DNA from: Oscillatoriaceae cyanobacterium Prado104
GTDB taxonomy: Bacteria; Cyanobacteriota; Cyanobacteriia; Cyanobacteriales; Microcoleaceae
DNA length: 64,000 nt
Assembly (NCBI GenBank): GCA_025454405.1
Contig: JALOON010000016.1
Span: forward strand, 1 to 64,000
Direction of reading: 5' to 3'
How positions within the stretch are numbered: position 1 is the first letter of the stretch; every line of letters starts with the position of its first letter. The notes below the pieces were generated by a model. The model was not told where the DNA came from, did no database searches, and saw only the letters and a program-made list of their open reading frames with translations. The position numbers were made by a program, and so were the translations under genes. Shown here in pieces: positions 33,709 through 42,166 of this stretch.

Positions 33709-34341
33709 ATGTACAAAAGCAATCTCTTGAAAAACAATCTCTTGAAAAACCAGCTAGGGATATTGCACATCGTCTCTGGAATTCTATTCATCGGTTTGCC
33801 AGTCGTTCCTTTTGAGGCATCAGCAGTTCCCAATTCTGCACTCAACCCCTGTCCTCGGATTTTCTATGAAGAACCTCACAACAGTAGTGTTGCGGTTCCT
33901 CAAGGATGTCCGCCCAACGCAGCAAATCAAAGATTAAACCAACAAGAATTGCGTCCAAATATCGTTCCTCCGGCGAGGGGAACTACTGGCTTACAAGCAC
34001 CTTTGCCAGACACCAGGCAGAGTCCTATTGCCACGATCGCACCAACGGCAGGTCAGGTCAGCGTGAAATTAAAAAACAACACAAATTCCCGCATTTCCTA
34101 TCAAGCGATCGGGCATACCGAACCGCGATCGCTAGCAGGTGGAGAAGAAGTTTTGCTGCAAAATTTACCCGCACCTGTCACTGTCACGCTAGTACGTGAA
34201 GATCGAGGACTTCTCAAAGTCATACCCGTGTCTACTTCGGAAACAGAAATGCTGGCAGTCTCATTGGATGAAACTACTAACTTGGATGACAAGCAAGGGG
34301 TTTTGAGAATTCAAAGAGACGGTCAAGTCTTTTTAAATTAG
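33709..34341 (+). CDS. Exported hypothetical protein
   Basis: A 210-residue protein starting at ATG 33709 after GGGAGG. It has a signal peptide (HIVSGILFIGLPVVPFEASA), then a proline/asparagine-rich segment (CPRIFYEEPHNSSVAVPQGCPP) and a C-terminal beta-rich domain (GQVSVKLKNNTNSRISYQAIGHTEPRSL, VLLQNLPAPVTVTLVRED). I do not recognise the family. An earlier in-frame ATG at 33649 has no comparable ribosome-binding site. The lipoprotein gene follows at 72 bp and may share the transcript. Confidence 0.65.
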   Translation: MYKSNLLKNNLLKNQLGILHIVSGILFIGLPVVPFEASAVPNSALNPCPRIFYEEPHNSSVAVPQGCPPNAANQRLNQQELRPNIVPPARGTTGLQAPLPDTRQSPIATIAPTAGQVSVKLKNNTNSRISYQAIGHTEPRSLAGGEEVLLQNLPAPVTVTLVREDRGLLKVIPVSTSETEMLAVSLDETTNLDDKQGVLRIQRDGQVFLN

Positions 34342-34412
34342 GTAGTTGAGAATTGAGAGTTGAAAGCTGAGACTGCCCAAACAATTAACAGGACAAATCA
34401 GGAGGTTTTTCA

Positions 34413-35240
34413 ATGCTTAAGAATCCTTTAAACAATTCTACTCAAAAGCTGTGGAATGCGAAGTCTGGAGCGATCGCGCTTGTTGCAGTAGCAGCTACCA
34501 TGCTGTCAGCTTGTAACACCCCGCAACGGCAAGCAACAGTACCTGCACCGCCCGGTTCTGTTAACACAACAACCGAGGAAGTGGTTGACAATACAGCGCA
34601 ACTAATCGGTCAAACTGTAACCGTCAGAAGCGCGCCAGTTAGAAGATTGGGACCATCAACTTTTACAGTTAGCGACGATCGGTTTTTTGGCAACGAATCA
34701 ATTTTGGTTGTCAATGCTACCGGCAAACCTTTTGTGCTGCCAGAATCGGGTCAAGAAGTTCAAGTAACGGGAACAGTTCGCAACTTTGTACTTGCAGATA
34801 TTGAGCGCGAATACAATTTAGGATTGCAGCCAAACTTGTACGCTGAATACGAAAGCAAACCCGCAATTGTTGCCCAGTCAATGGCGCTAGCACCCACACC
34901 GGGCGAACTCACTTCAAACCCCAAAAAATACTACGGTCAAACGTTGGCGGTAACGGGTGAAATCGAAAACCTCAGAACTCCGAATTCATTCACTTTGGAT
35001 GAAGACAAATTACTTGGCGGAGAAGACTTGTTAGTAATCCACGCAGTTCCCACAGCAAACGTGCGAGAAGGCGAGAAAGTTGCAGTTACAGGCGTCTTGC
35101 GTCCGTTTGTCGTCGCCGAGTTGGAACGGGATTACCAACTCAAATGGGATTTGACTTTGCAGCGGCAGTTAGAAGCCGAGTATAGCAACAAACCGGTGTT
35201 AGTTGCTACGGGGGTTTATCCCTCAGCAATTCCAGAATAA
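34413..35240 (+). CDS. Lipoprotein with duplicated OB-like domain
   Basis: A 275-residue protein with a strong AGGAGG site. The N-terminal export signal ends in the lipobox LSAC, so the mature protein starts with a lipidated Cys near residue 34. Two homologous modules follow, each starting GQT(V/L)xV and containing an SFT(V/L)D(D/E)D segment: GQTVTVRSAPVRRLGPSTF and GQTLAVTGEIENLRTPNSF, each ending in a (V/A)E(L/I)ER(E/D)Y(N/Q)L region. The pattern fits a duplicated OB-fold-like domain on the periplasmic face. The function is unknown. Confidence 0.7.
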   Translation: MLKNPLNNSTQKLWNAKSGAIALVAVAATMLSACNTPQRQATVPAPPGSVNTTTEEVVDNTAQLIGQTVTVRSAPVRRLGPSTFTVSDDRFFGNESILVVNATGKPFVLPESGQEVQVTGTVRNFVLADIEREYNLGLQPNLYAEYESKPAIVAQSMALAPTPGELTSNPKKYYGQTLAVTGEIENLRTPNSFTLDEDKLLGGEDLLVIHAVPTANVREGEKVAVTGVLRPFVVAELERDYQLKWDLTLQRQLEAEYSNKPVLVATGVYPSAIPE

Positions 35241-35366
35241 CAAACGATCGAGCAGCAAGCGCGATCGCCTGTAGGAGGAAGACAAAAAAACAAAAAAACA
35301 TTTTTTATTTTGCGTCTTCCTTATCTCCTTTGTTTCGAGCGCTAATTTAGTAAGAAGGTGTATGTG

Positions 35367-35933
35367 ATGGATGGATCTGAATCTTTATCGCAATCGGTGA
35401 ATCAACCAAAATTTGCGACAACCCTTCGCTTGTTCAGTCGGTTTAGCTTTTGGATACAGTTATTGTTTGGTATGGTTTCCGGCATCGCTTTATTATTTGC
35501 GATGTTCGGCCGCAACCTGAGCGAACAAACTAATAATCCAGGGATGGGGTTTGGCATATTTTTGGCGATTGTTAGCATTTTGTTGCTGTGCTTTAGAATT
35601 TTTTGGGACTTTCGCTATCGGTTACTAGGCAGGCGCTTGCAAGAAGCCAATACGCAGTTACAGCCCAACAAAGCAGACATTACTCACACTTTGCAGGTTG
35701 GATTGTATTCGAGTTTGGTAGGGCTACTAATCGCGTTTGTCGCCTCTGAAGAAACCATTGGTGTTGTACTGGCAAAAACCCTAGCTCAACCGCAGGCAAT
35801 GGCCGCTTATACACCGGAAAGCATGATTCGATCGCTAGATATTTTGGTGACTTTGGCAAACGTTAATACGATCGGCGCTCACTTTTTTGGAGCCGTTACT
35901 TCTCTCGGCTTGCTCAATTGGGTAGAGGATTAG
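35367..35933 (+). CDS. DUF3611 family membrane protein
   Basis: A 188-residue protein starting at ATG 35367, with AAGAAGG 8 nt upstream (a GTG at 35358 is also in frame). Four membrane segments are visible, including FWIQLLFGMVSGIALLFAMF and FFGAVTSLGLLNWV. The FATTLRLFSRFSFWIQL start and NVNTIGAHFFGAVTSL end are typical of DUF3611, a family shared by cyanobacteria and plastids. The function is unknown. Confidence 0.8.
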   Translation: MDGSESLSQSVNQPKFATTLRLFSRFSFWIQLLFGMVSGIALLFAMFGRNLSEQTNNPGMGFGIFLAIVSILLLCFRIFWDFRYRLLGRRLQEANTQLQPNKADITHTLQVGLYSSLVGLLIAFVASEETIGVVLAKTLAQPQAMAAYTPESMIRSLDILVTLANVNTIGAHFFGAVTSLGLLNWVED

Positions 35934-36024
35934 CTGGCAGCAAGGGCGATCGTATAATTTGTACTCTTTGTAGGTTGGGTTGAGCGTAGCAAAACCCAAC
36001 AATTCTACTTTCGATCGGGCATTG

Positions 36025-36939
36025 TTAATAAGTATCGCCCGAACCGATCGCCTCCAACTCAACCTCACTCAATATCTTAGATTCCATCGCGTACAAATCC
36101 TTCAAAATAAGTTTGACATCGGGAAACGCAAAATACTCAGTCAGCGTACCGATGCGGTAATTAAATACTCGGTATCGGTGCTTGAAATACAGCTCGACAT
36201 TCCCCCGACTTTCCCACAATCCCAACAAATTAACAACTGCATCCGAGTAATGCTCTCTCACATCCCGCTGCACTTCTGCGATTCTTTCGGCGATCGATCG
36301 AGTAGTAATGCCAATTTTATAAAAGGTTTGGCTAGCAGTTTTTACCTCAAGAAAGTAGAGGGAATTTAGCAAGATTCTGCGCAACTGCGCTCGATAAATT
36401 TTCAAATCAGCCAGCCTTTCTTGCAAACAGGAAAGTCCAGCAGTTTCAGCCACTGCGGTCGATCGCTCCAGTTCGGTTAACTTTGCCAGTAACAAGGGTT
36501 CTTGAACTCGATTGAACGACGCCAAGGGAAGCGCGCCTACCGGGATTTTTCCCAAGTCAGCGAATTGATAAGTGTTAGCGCCCGATGCTTCCAGCAACCC
36601 CTTTAACTCCCACCGAAAGCTGATTAAATCTTTGGGGATCGGTATGCTAGCAGCCCCGTATTCTCGCCACAGCACTTTCAATTGTTCCAATTCCTCACCT
36701 TTGAGTTGGATGTTGAAGTTATCGTAAAGTGGTAGTGTTGGGAATGCTTTGGTTTTGATTCTGCGAGCAACCAGCTTGCAAGTTTCCCCCGTGTGGGCGA
36801 AGTGGTGCTGTTTCACGTTCCCCTTTTTTGCTGTCAACCCACCACCGCAGTAAAGGCAAGTCAGGTTAGTTTTTCCCCGTACATATTCATCAATACTCGC
36901 CAACTCTCCGCTGGCAGTAACACCATATCGCAGCCACAT
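36025..36939 (-). CDS. CoiA-like zinc motif plus GIY-YIG/T5orf172-like nuclease
   Basis: A 304-residue protein. Residues about 24-60 (CLYCGGGLTAKKGNVKQHHFAHTGETC) have the Cys/His arrangement seen at the start of CoiA-type competence proteins. The C-terminal part (LYFLEVKTASQTFYKIGITTRSIAERI, then VELYFKHRYRVF and GTLTEYFAF) fits the T5orf172/MUG113 branch of GIY-YIG nucleases: the Tyr-Lys-Ile-Gly core, an Arg and a late Glu are present. The combination suggests a DNA-handling enzyme linked to DNA uptake or mobile DNA. AGGAG lies 10 nt before the ATG. It stands alone on this strand. Confidence 0.65.
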   Translation of the reverse strand: MWLRYGVTASGELASIDEYVRGKTNLTCLYCGGGLTAKKGNVKQHHFAHTGETCKLVARRIKTKAFPTLPLYDNFNIQLKGEELEQLKVLWREYGAASIPIPKDLISFRWELKGLLEASGANTYQFADLGKIPVGALPLASFNRVQEPLLLAKLTELERSTAVAETAGLSCLQERLADLKIYRAQLRRILLNSLYFLEVKTASQTFYKIGITTRSIAERIAEVQRDVREHYSDAVVNLLGLWESRGNVELYFKHRYRVFNYRIGTLTEYFAFPDVKLILKDLYAMESKILSEVELEAIGSGDTY

Positions 36940-37150
36940 CTATAAATAATTCTCCTCATTCGCAGGTTTCGCAGATGCACCCGCTAACATAATTAGAGAT
37001 TGTAACAAATATCCAGGTAAAAGCTTCAGTCTGGGGATGTAACTTATAAAGTTTATTTCAAGCGATCGCGCTTTCAGTGCTGCGTTCGCCCTCAGAATCA
37101 TCTTCCCAAACCTGCTGGTAAACCTCGTTGTGTTAGCCGATCTCGCTTAC

Positions 37151-37250
37151 TGAAACTTATCCAAACAAGCAGTCATGTGCGCGCTGCACTTCCTATAGAT
37201 TGAAACTCATCCTAGCAAGCAGTAAGGTGCGCGCTGTACGCCCTACAGAT
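37151..37250. repeat. 50-bp tandem direct repeat
   Basis: Two adjacent 50-bp units at 37151-37200 and 37201-37250, both starting TGAAACT(T/C)ATCC and sharing CAAGCAGT and GGTGCGCGCTG-like cores, identical at about four fifths of positions by eye. It lies in the 454-bp spacer before the PRC-barrel gene. The rest of the spacer shows a GGAGGAGA stretch at about 37327 but no gene. Confidence 0.65.
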
Positions 37251-37393
37251 AAATAAGAATTACGCAAAATTTAGCGCGAACCAACCTAAAATATTTAACA
37301 TTTATTTTCAATAAACTCAGTCAATAGGAGGAGACAATAGCTGCCAAAGATTGATTAGTATTTAAGCTAAATGCAAGCATTGGGAGAAGCAAT

Positions 37394-38248
37394 ATGGCTC
37401 TGATAAAACTTGAAGATTTTTACCCCAACTATCGGGATGATTCGTCGGATGTAGGCGACCTCAAAGACTACAGTGTTTACGCCGTTGGAGAGGACAAAGT
37501 AGGCTCGGTTAGCGACATTTTAGTTGACGAGCAAACAGGTAAATTGCGTTATTTTGTTGTAGACACCGGTTTCTGGGTATTTGGCAAAAAAGTTTTGCTA
37601 CCTGTCGGTATGGCTACGATCGATCGCAATGACAACCGCATCTATGCCAAAACCCTGCTCAAAGAGCAAGTGGAAAACTTGCCTGATTTCAAAGATTTGG
37701 AAAAAGTTGATTACGACTATGAAGAGCGAGTGCGCGGCGTTTACCGTCCGACGGCTAATACTTCTGCGAAAACAAAGACTGCTGCCAAAACTCAACCTGC
37801 CAGTTACGATCGCAACAGTTACAGCTACGAACAAGAACCGTCCTTGTACAATATCAGCGATCGCGACAATCAAAGCTTAAAACTGTACGAAGAACGCTTA
37901 GTCGCCAACAAACAGCGTCAAAAAACAGGTGAAGTTGCTGTTGGTAAGCGCGTGGAAACAGAAACTGCCCGCGTCGCAGTACCGGTGGAGAAAGAGCGAG
38001 TGGTAATTGAACGCACCGCCCCCACCAATGCAACAGCTACCACTCCGCGCAATGACGCTTTCCGCGAAGGCGAAGTTGCTCGCGTGGATATTTACGAAGA
38101 AACACCGGATATCCACAAAGAAGCTTTTGTGCGGGAAGAAGTCAAAGTTAAAAAGGTTGTAGAACGCGATACAGTCACCGCTGAAGAACAAATTCGCCGC
38201 GAAGAATTAGACATCGATACTCAAGGTCGTCCGATTGTCAACCAGTAA
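37394..38248 (+). CDS. PRC-barrel plus DUF2382 stress protein (AvaK-like)
   Basis: A 284-residue protein. The N-terminal PRC barrel (VYAVGEDKVGSVSDILVDEQTGKLRYFVVDTG) is followed by a flexible Thr/Ala/Ser-rich linker and the C-terminal DUF2382/YsnF domain, with repeats of the form LYEERLVANKQRQKTGEVAVGK and VRVxVPVEKERVVIER and ending EEQIRREELDI. The same domain order occurs in AvaK, a marker protein of akinetes, and in related general-stress proteins. GGGAGAAG precedes the ATG. Its molecular role is unknown; a stress role is inferred. Confidence 0.85.
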   Translation: MALIKLEDFYPNYRDDSSDVGDLKDYSVYAVGEDKVGSVSDILVDEQTGKLRYFVVDTGFWVFGKKVLLPVGMATIDRNDNRIYAKTLLKEQVENLPDFKDLEKVDYDYEERVRGVYRPTANTSAKTKTAAKTQPASYDRNSYSYEQEPSLYNISDRDNQSLKLYEERLVANKQRQKTGEVAVGKRVETETARVAVPVEKERVVIERTAPTNATATTPRNDAFREGEVARVDIYEETPDIHKEAFVREEVKVKKVVERDTVTAEEQIRREELDIDTQGRPIVNQ

Positions 38249-38255
38249 TAAACAC

Positions 38256-38423
38256 GGTTTGTAGTGAGGACTTCAGTCTTTCAGTTTGTAGTAAGGACTT
38301 CAGTCCTTCTTTTCAAGGAATCGGGCGTGTTTTCTTGCCGCACAGATCCCCCCCAGCCCCCCTTAAAAAGGGGGGAGCAAGAGAGTTAAAGTCCCCCTTT
38401 TTAAGGGGGATTTAGGGGGAGCT
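38256..38423. repeat. Palindrome repeats and partial MITE-like element
   Basis: Two GTTTGTAGTGAGGACTTCAG copies at 38256-38312. At 38323 begins GGGCGTGTTTTC, the same terminus as the element at 43807-43937, followed by the same core (CCCCCCTTAAAAAGGGGGG, AGCAAGAG, GTCCCCCTTTTTAAGGGGG). The orientation is opposite to the intact copy, and the far end (GGGGGAGCTAAAAAGTG) has lost the terminal repeat. Confidence 0.75.
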
Positions 38424-38527
38424 AAAAAGTGCGATCGCTCGCGATCGGTGGTCAGTTCTCAAAAGGCGCTTAACAACAGGCAACTCACCAACGATCGATG
38501 ACCTTTTAACACATTACTCTTTGAGCG

Positions 38528-39946
38528 ATGACTCAACAAAATTATCGCAATTCTTCAGCGCAGGTAGCTAACCAGCAGAGCGAAAATACCGATCGCCAAA
38601 TACCGCAACCTCCAGAAGGTTCGCAGCGCTTGCAGTGGTTGGGACCGAGCTTTTTGTGGATGCTGTCAGCCGCAGGTTCGGGAGAATTACTATTTACACC
38701 GAGGATTGCCGCTCTCTACGGCTATTCTTTACTCTGGGCGCTACTGGCTGCCGTTGTGCTTAAATGGTTCATTAACGGCGAAGTGGGGCGGTTTTCAGTC
38801 TGCACGGGTACAACCATTCTCGAAGGATTTAAACAAATTCCAGGTCCCAAAAATTGGGCTGTTTGGCTGATTTTGTTGCCCCAAGTAATTGTAGCAATTT
38901 CTACCGTAGCTGGGCTGGCGGGTGCTGCTGCTACTGCCTTGATTTTAATGACGGGAGGAACGGTTCAACTGTGGACGGTAATTATCATCATTGTCACGGC
39001 GGCAATTGTTTTATTGGGGCAGTACAACTTAGTAGAAAAAATTTCTTCTTATATAGGTATTGCCCGGACAATCGCTGTAGTTGCTGCGGCGCTGTTTGTA
39101 TTTCCTAACGTTCGCTCTTTCGCCGCCGGATTAGTACCGGAAATTCCGCAGAATGTTAGGTATCAAGAAATACTGCCTTGGTTGGGTTTTATGTTGGCTG
39201 GCGCAGCCGGATTGATGTGGTATTCCTATTGGGTAGAAGCCCGAGGATACGGTGCTGCTAGCGTTGAAGGACAAGAACCAATAGACCCAAAACAACTCGA
39301 TCGGGAAGACAAAAACAAGCTGCGCGGCTGGTTGAATTTGATGATTGTATCCAACACCTTAGCGGTGGTGGGAGCGTTGTTAGCGGCACTATCTTTTCTG
39401 ATTTTGGGTGGTGAATTGCTGCGTCCCCAAGGGTTAGTACCTAAAGAAAATCGAGTAGCCGAAACTCTTGGTAGTCTGCTGGGCGATATCTGGGGACCAT
39501 TTGGTTTCTGGTTTATGGTGGCGATCGTATTTATTACTTTTTGCAGCACCGTACTTTCAGTTGAAGATGGTTTTGGGCGAATGTTTGCTGATGGTACGCA
39601 AATTCTGTTGCAGGGTTTTGGTATGCGGGGACGCTGGACTAACGAAAAGTTTTTGCAGCGTTTTTACATAATATTGCTGTTAGCATTACTACCCATTGCA
39701 GTTTACATTTTCTTCGGCGAACCTGTGGGTTTGCTGCAAACTGCTGGTGCAATTGAAGCAGCACACATTCCCATTGTTACCGGACTGACGCTTTATCTCA
39801 ACCATCAGATGTTACCGCAGGAATTGCGACCTTCAAAGTTTATCTTTGGGGGAGCAACGATCGCGGGTATTTTCTTTGCCGTGTTTGCGGTAATTTATCT
39901 TTTGCAAATGTTGGGAATTATTGGTGCTAGTGCGGCGGATTGGTAA
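38528..39946 (+). CDS. Nramp-family-related metal ion transporter
   Basis: A 472-residue protein with a polar N-terminal 35 residues and about eleven membrane segments. Nramp hallmarks are the GPSFLWMLSAAGSGELLF first helix and MLAGAAGLMWYSYWVEARGY in the sixth. The metal-binding DPGN motif of classical Mn/Fe transporters in helix 1 reads AAGSGE (residues 48-53) and the helix 6 M-P-H region reads GLMWYSYWVEA, so the ion-binding residues are not those of MntH. The protein belongs to a divergent branch whose substrate may differ from Mn2+/Fe2+. The gene appears monocistronic. Confidence 0.75.
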   Translation: MTQQNYRNSSAQVANQQSENTDRQIPQPPEGSQRLQWLGPSFLWMLSAAGSGELLFTPRIAALYGYSLLWALLAAVVLKWFINGEVGRFSVCTGTTILEGFKQIPGPKNWAVWLILLPQVIVAISTVAGLAGAAATALILMTGGTVQLWTVIIIIVTAAIVLLGQYNLVEKISSYIGIARTIAVVAAALFVFPNVRSFAAGLVPEIPQNVRYQEILPWLGFMLAGAAGLMWYSYWVEARGYGAASVEGQEPIDPKQLDREDKNKLRGWLNLMIVSNTLAVVGALLAALSFLILGGELLRPQGLVPKENRVAETLGSLLGDIWGPFGFWFMVAIVFITFCSTVLSVEDGFGRMFADGTQILLQGFGMRGRWTNEKFLQRFYIILLLALLPIAVYIFFGEPVGLLQTAGAIEAAHIPIVTGLTLYLNHQMLPQELRPSKFIFGGATIAGIFFAVFAVIYLLQMLGIIGASAADW

Positions 39947-40140
39947 GGAGTTTTGAGTTTTGAATTTTGAGTTTTGAGTTAAAGATAGTTGTCAGGAGTT
40001 TTGAGTTTTGAATTTTGAGTTTTGAGTTAAAGACAGTTGTCAGGAGTTTTGAATTTTGAATTTTGAGTTAAAGACAGTTGTCAGAAGTTTTGAATTTTGA
40101 ATTTTGAGTTTTGAGTATTGACAGTTCTTAATTCAAAACT
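39947..40140. repeat. Tandem GAGTTTTGAATTTTGAG array
   Basis: Four tandem units of about 42-48 bp, each built from TTTTGA(G/A)TTTTGA and ending TTAAAGACAGTTGTCA (one variant TTGACAGTTCTT). An inverse-oriented AACTTAAAACTTAAAACTC run follows to about 40170. The same material occurs at about 20065-20108, 25895-25965 and 49460-49700. Confidence 0.85.
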
Positions 40141-40196
40141 TAAAACTTAAAACTCAGAACTCCCCCTCTCCCCATCTCTTTTCTTACTTGCATCCT

Positions 40197-41057
40197 ATGA
40201 CTTTAGCAACACAACCCCTCTCTAATTACATCGCGATCGTGTTTGATTTCGACGATACCCTTGTCCCGGATACTGTCGATAGCCTCTTAGAAAGTCTCGA
40301 TATTGATGCGTTAGAATTCCGTCAAGAACGCATTCAACCGCTAATCGATAATGGATGTGACAAAATTCTCGCTAGATTCTACGCCATTATTGAGGAATCA
40401 AAGCGGCGGGGCAATAAAATTACCCAGGAATATCTCGCCCAATTCGGTCAACAATTAGCACCCTTTGACGGCGTACCGGAAATGTTCGATCGCCTGCGTA
40501 AAAGTGCTTGCAAAATCAACCCCAAAGTGGAACTTGAATTTTATCTAATTAGCTGCGGCATGGTAGACATTGCTCGTTATAACTGCATTGCACCTAAATT
40601 TAAGGAGATGTGGGGCTGCGAGTTTCACTATGGAACAGATGGCGGGATTGAATTTCTGAAAAAAATTGTGACGCACACTGAAAAAACTCGCTATTTATTC
40701 CAAATTGCCAAAGGAATTGAGGGTCAAAAACAAGATGAAAAAACCTTTGTTTACCGAGATTTACCGCCGGAAGAATTACATATTCCGCTGACACAAGTTA
40801 TTTATGTCGGTGATGGTGCGTCTGATATTCCTTGCTTTTCGCTGTTGAATGAAGAAGGGGGTACGGCGATCGGGGTTTACAAAGAAAGCACGCCCGAAGA
40901 GTGGAATCGGGAAATAGAAATTAGTAAAAGTCAGCGCCTTGCGAATTTGGCTCCCGCCGAATATGGGGAAGATTCGGAGTTGATGCGATCGCTCACTTTA
41001 GCCGTCGAAAGTCTGTGCAAACAAATCTCGCTGTTACAGTTAAGTGTTGGTGAATAA
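40197..41057 (+). CDS. HAD-superfamily hydrolase
   Basis: About 286 residues. HAD motif I is VFDFDDTLVPD (nucleophile and acid/base Asp). LISCG provides the motif II Ser, and motif IV is VIYVGDGASDIPCFSLL. A helical cap lies between motifs I and II. It resembles phosphoserine-phosphatase-like subfamily members, but substrate residues are not obvious. I start at ATG 40197; the TTG three codons earlier is also in frame. The next gene starts 14 bp after the stop. Confidence 0.85.
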   Translation: MTLATQPLSNYIAIVFDFDDTLVPDTVDSLLESLDIDALEFRQERIQPLIDNGCDKILARFYAIIEESKRRGNKITQEYLAQFGQQLAPFDGVPEMFDRLRKSACKINPKVELEFYLISCGMVDIARYNCIAPKFKEMWGCEFHYGTDGGIEFLKKIVTHTEKTRYLFQIAKGIEGQKQDEKTFVYRDLPPEELHIPLTQVIYVGDGASDIPCFSLLNEEGGTAIGVYKESTPEEWNREIEISKSQRLANLAPAEYGEDSELMRSLTLAVESLCKQISLLQLSVGE

Positions 41058-41070
41058 AGAGGTTGTTGCT

Positions 41071-42099
41071 GTGAGTTTAGGAAAGTGGTTGGGGCTGTTA
41101 TTTTTAGTGTTTTCGCTCTATATTTTATGGCAAATTCGCGTCCTCGTTTTATTATTGTTTGCAGCAGTAATTTTGGCAACGGCGCTGAACAGACTGGTGC
41201 GAAGGTTGCAACACTCTGGCGCTCGACGGGGGGTGGCGATCGCTCTATCTATAGGGATTGTACTCGCGTTTTTTGTGTGCTGTTTTACTCTCATCGCAAC
41301 GCGCCTTACCAATCAGTTTGAAGAGTTGATTCAACTGGTGCGACTTGGAATAGAGCGACTGCAAGTTTGGATCGACTGGTTGCAAGCAATGGTTCCCGGA
41401 CAAGCATTCAATAATACTCCGATTCTTAACAATCTAACCCAACAGCTTCAAACTATTTTTAACTGGTTGATTTCCCAGATATATCTCTTATTTTCCAACT
41501 CCATAAACCTGATTCTGGGTTCGCTGTTAATTCTTGTTTTGACGGTCATGCTAGTAGCAAATCCCATAGAATACCGCCGAGGATTAATCAGCTTTTTTCC
41601 TGCCTTTTACCGCCAGCGAGTCGATCGAATTATTTCTCAATGCGAACAGGGTTTGATTGACTGGCTGGCGGGAGTATCATTAAGTACGATCTTTATAGGC
41701 ATTACGACCATTGTCGGGCTAGGATTTTTGCAAGTCCCGCTGCCTGTAGTGAATGGATTTTTAGCAGCTTTTTTTGCCTTAATTCCTTACATTGGCGTAA
41801 TTTTGATGGCGGTTCCACCAATGTTGCTGGCTTTATTAGATTCTCCGGTGAAAGCTGGAGCTGTCTTGTTATTATATATCTTAATCCAACAATTTAAAGT
41901 AACTTTTATTGGCACTATAATTAAGAAAGAACCAGGCTCTATACTGCCAGCTTACACTTTAGTATTTTTAATTTTGTTCGGATATATTTTTGGTTTCTTA
42001 GGTTTGTTTCTGGCGGTGCCAATTACGATTGTTGCTCGAGTTTGGATTCAAGAATCTTTAATCGAGGATGTGCTAGACCGCTGGCATTCAACTTCTTAA
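41071..42099 (+). CDS. AI-2E (PerM) family transporter
   Basis: A 342-residue membrane protein with about eight hydrophobic segments and the family's long amphipathic region between the third and fourth (RLTNQFEELIQLVRLGIERLQVWI). The family core includes FFALIPYIGVILMAVPPMLLALL and LFGYIFGFLGLFLAVPI. GTG 41071 has AAAGAGG 8 nt upstream; an in-frame GTG at 41044 would overlap the HAD stop. AI-2E proteins export or exchange small solutes in some species; the substrate here is unknown. Confidence 0.85.
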   Translation: MSLGKWLGLLFLVFSLYILWQIRVLVLLLFAAVILATALNRLVRRLQHSGARRGVAIALSIGIVLAFFVCCFTLIATRLTNQFEELIQLVRLGIERLQVWIDWLQAMVPGQAFNNTPILNNLTQQLQTIFNWLISQIYLLFSNSINLILGSLLILVLTVMLVANPIEYRRGLISFFPAFYRQRVDRIISQCEQGLIDWLAGVSLSTIFIGITTIVGLGFLQVPLPVVNGFLAAFFALIPYIGVILMAVPPMLLALLDSPVKAGAVLLLYILIQQFKVTFIGTIIKKEPGSILPAYTLVFLILFGYIFGFLGLFLAVPITIVARVWIQESLIEDVLDRWHSTS

Positions 42100-42166
42100 T
42101 TGACGGGCGATCGAGTTCCCAAATCAACCTTTGTTACACAGTTTATCTATGAGGAAAGTTACTGCA

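Noticed and set aside
37151-37250. CRISPR array
   Set aside because: Only two adjacent units with no spacers, and the units are not identical.
39947-40140. CRISPR-like array
   Set aside because: Units are simple TTTTGAG-type sequence in direct contact, without unique spacers.
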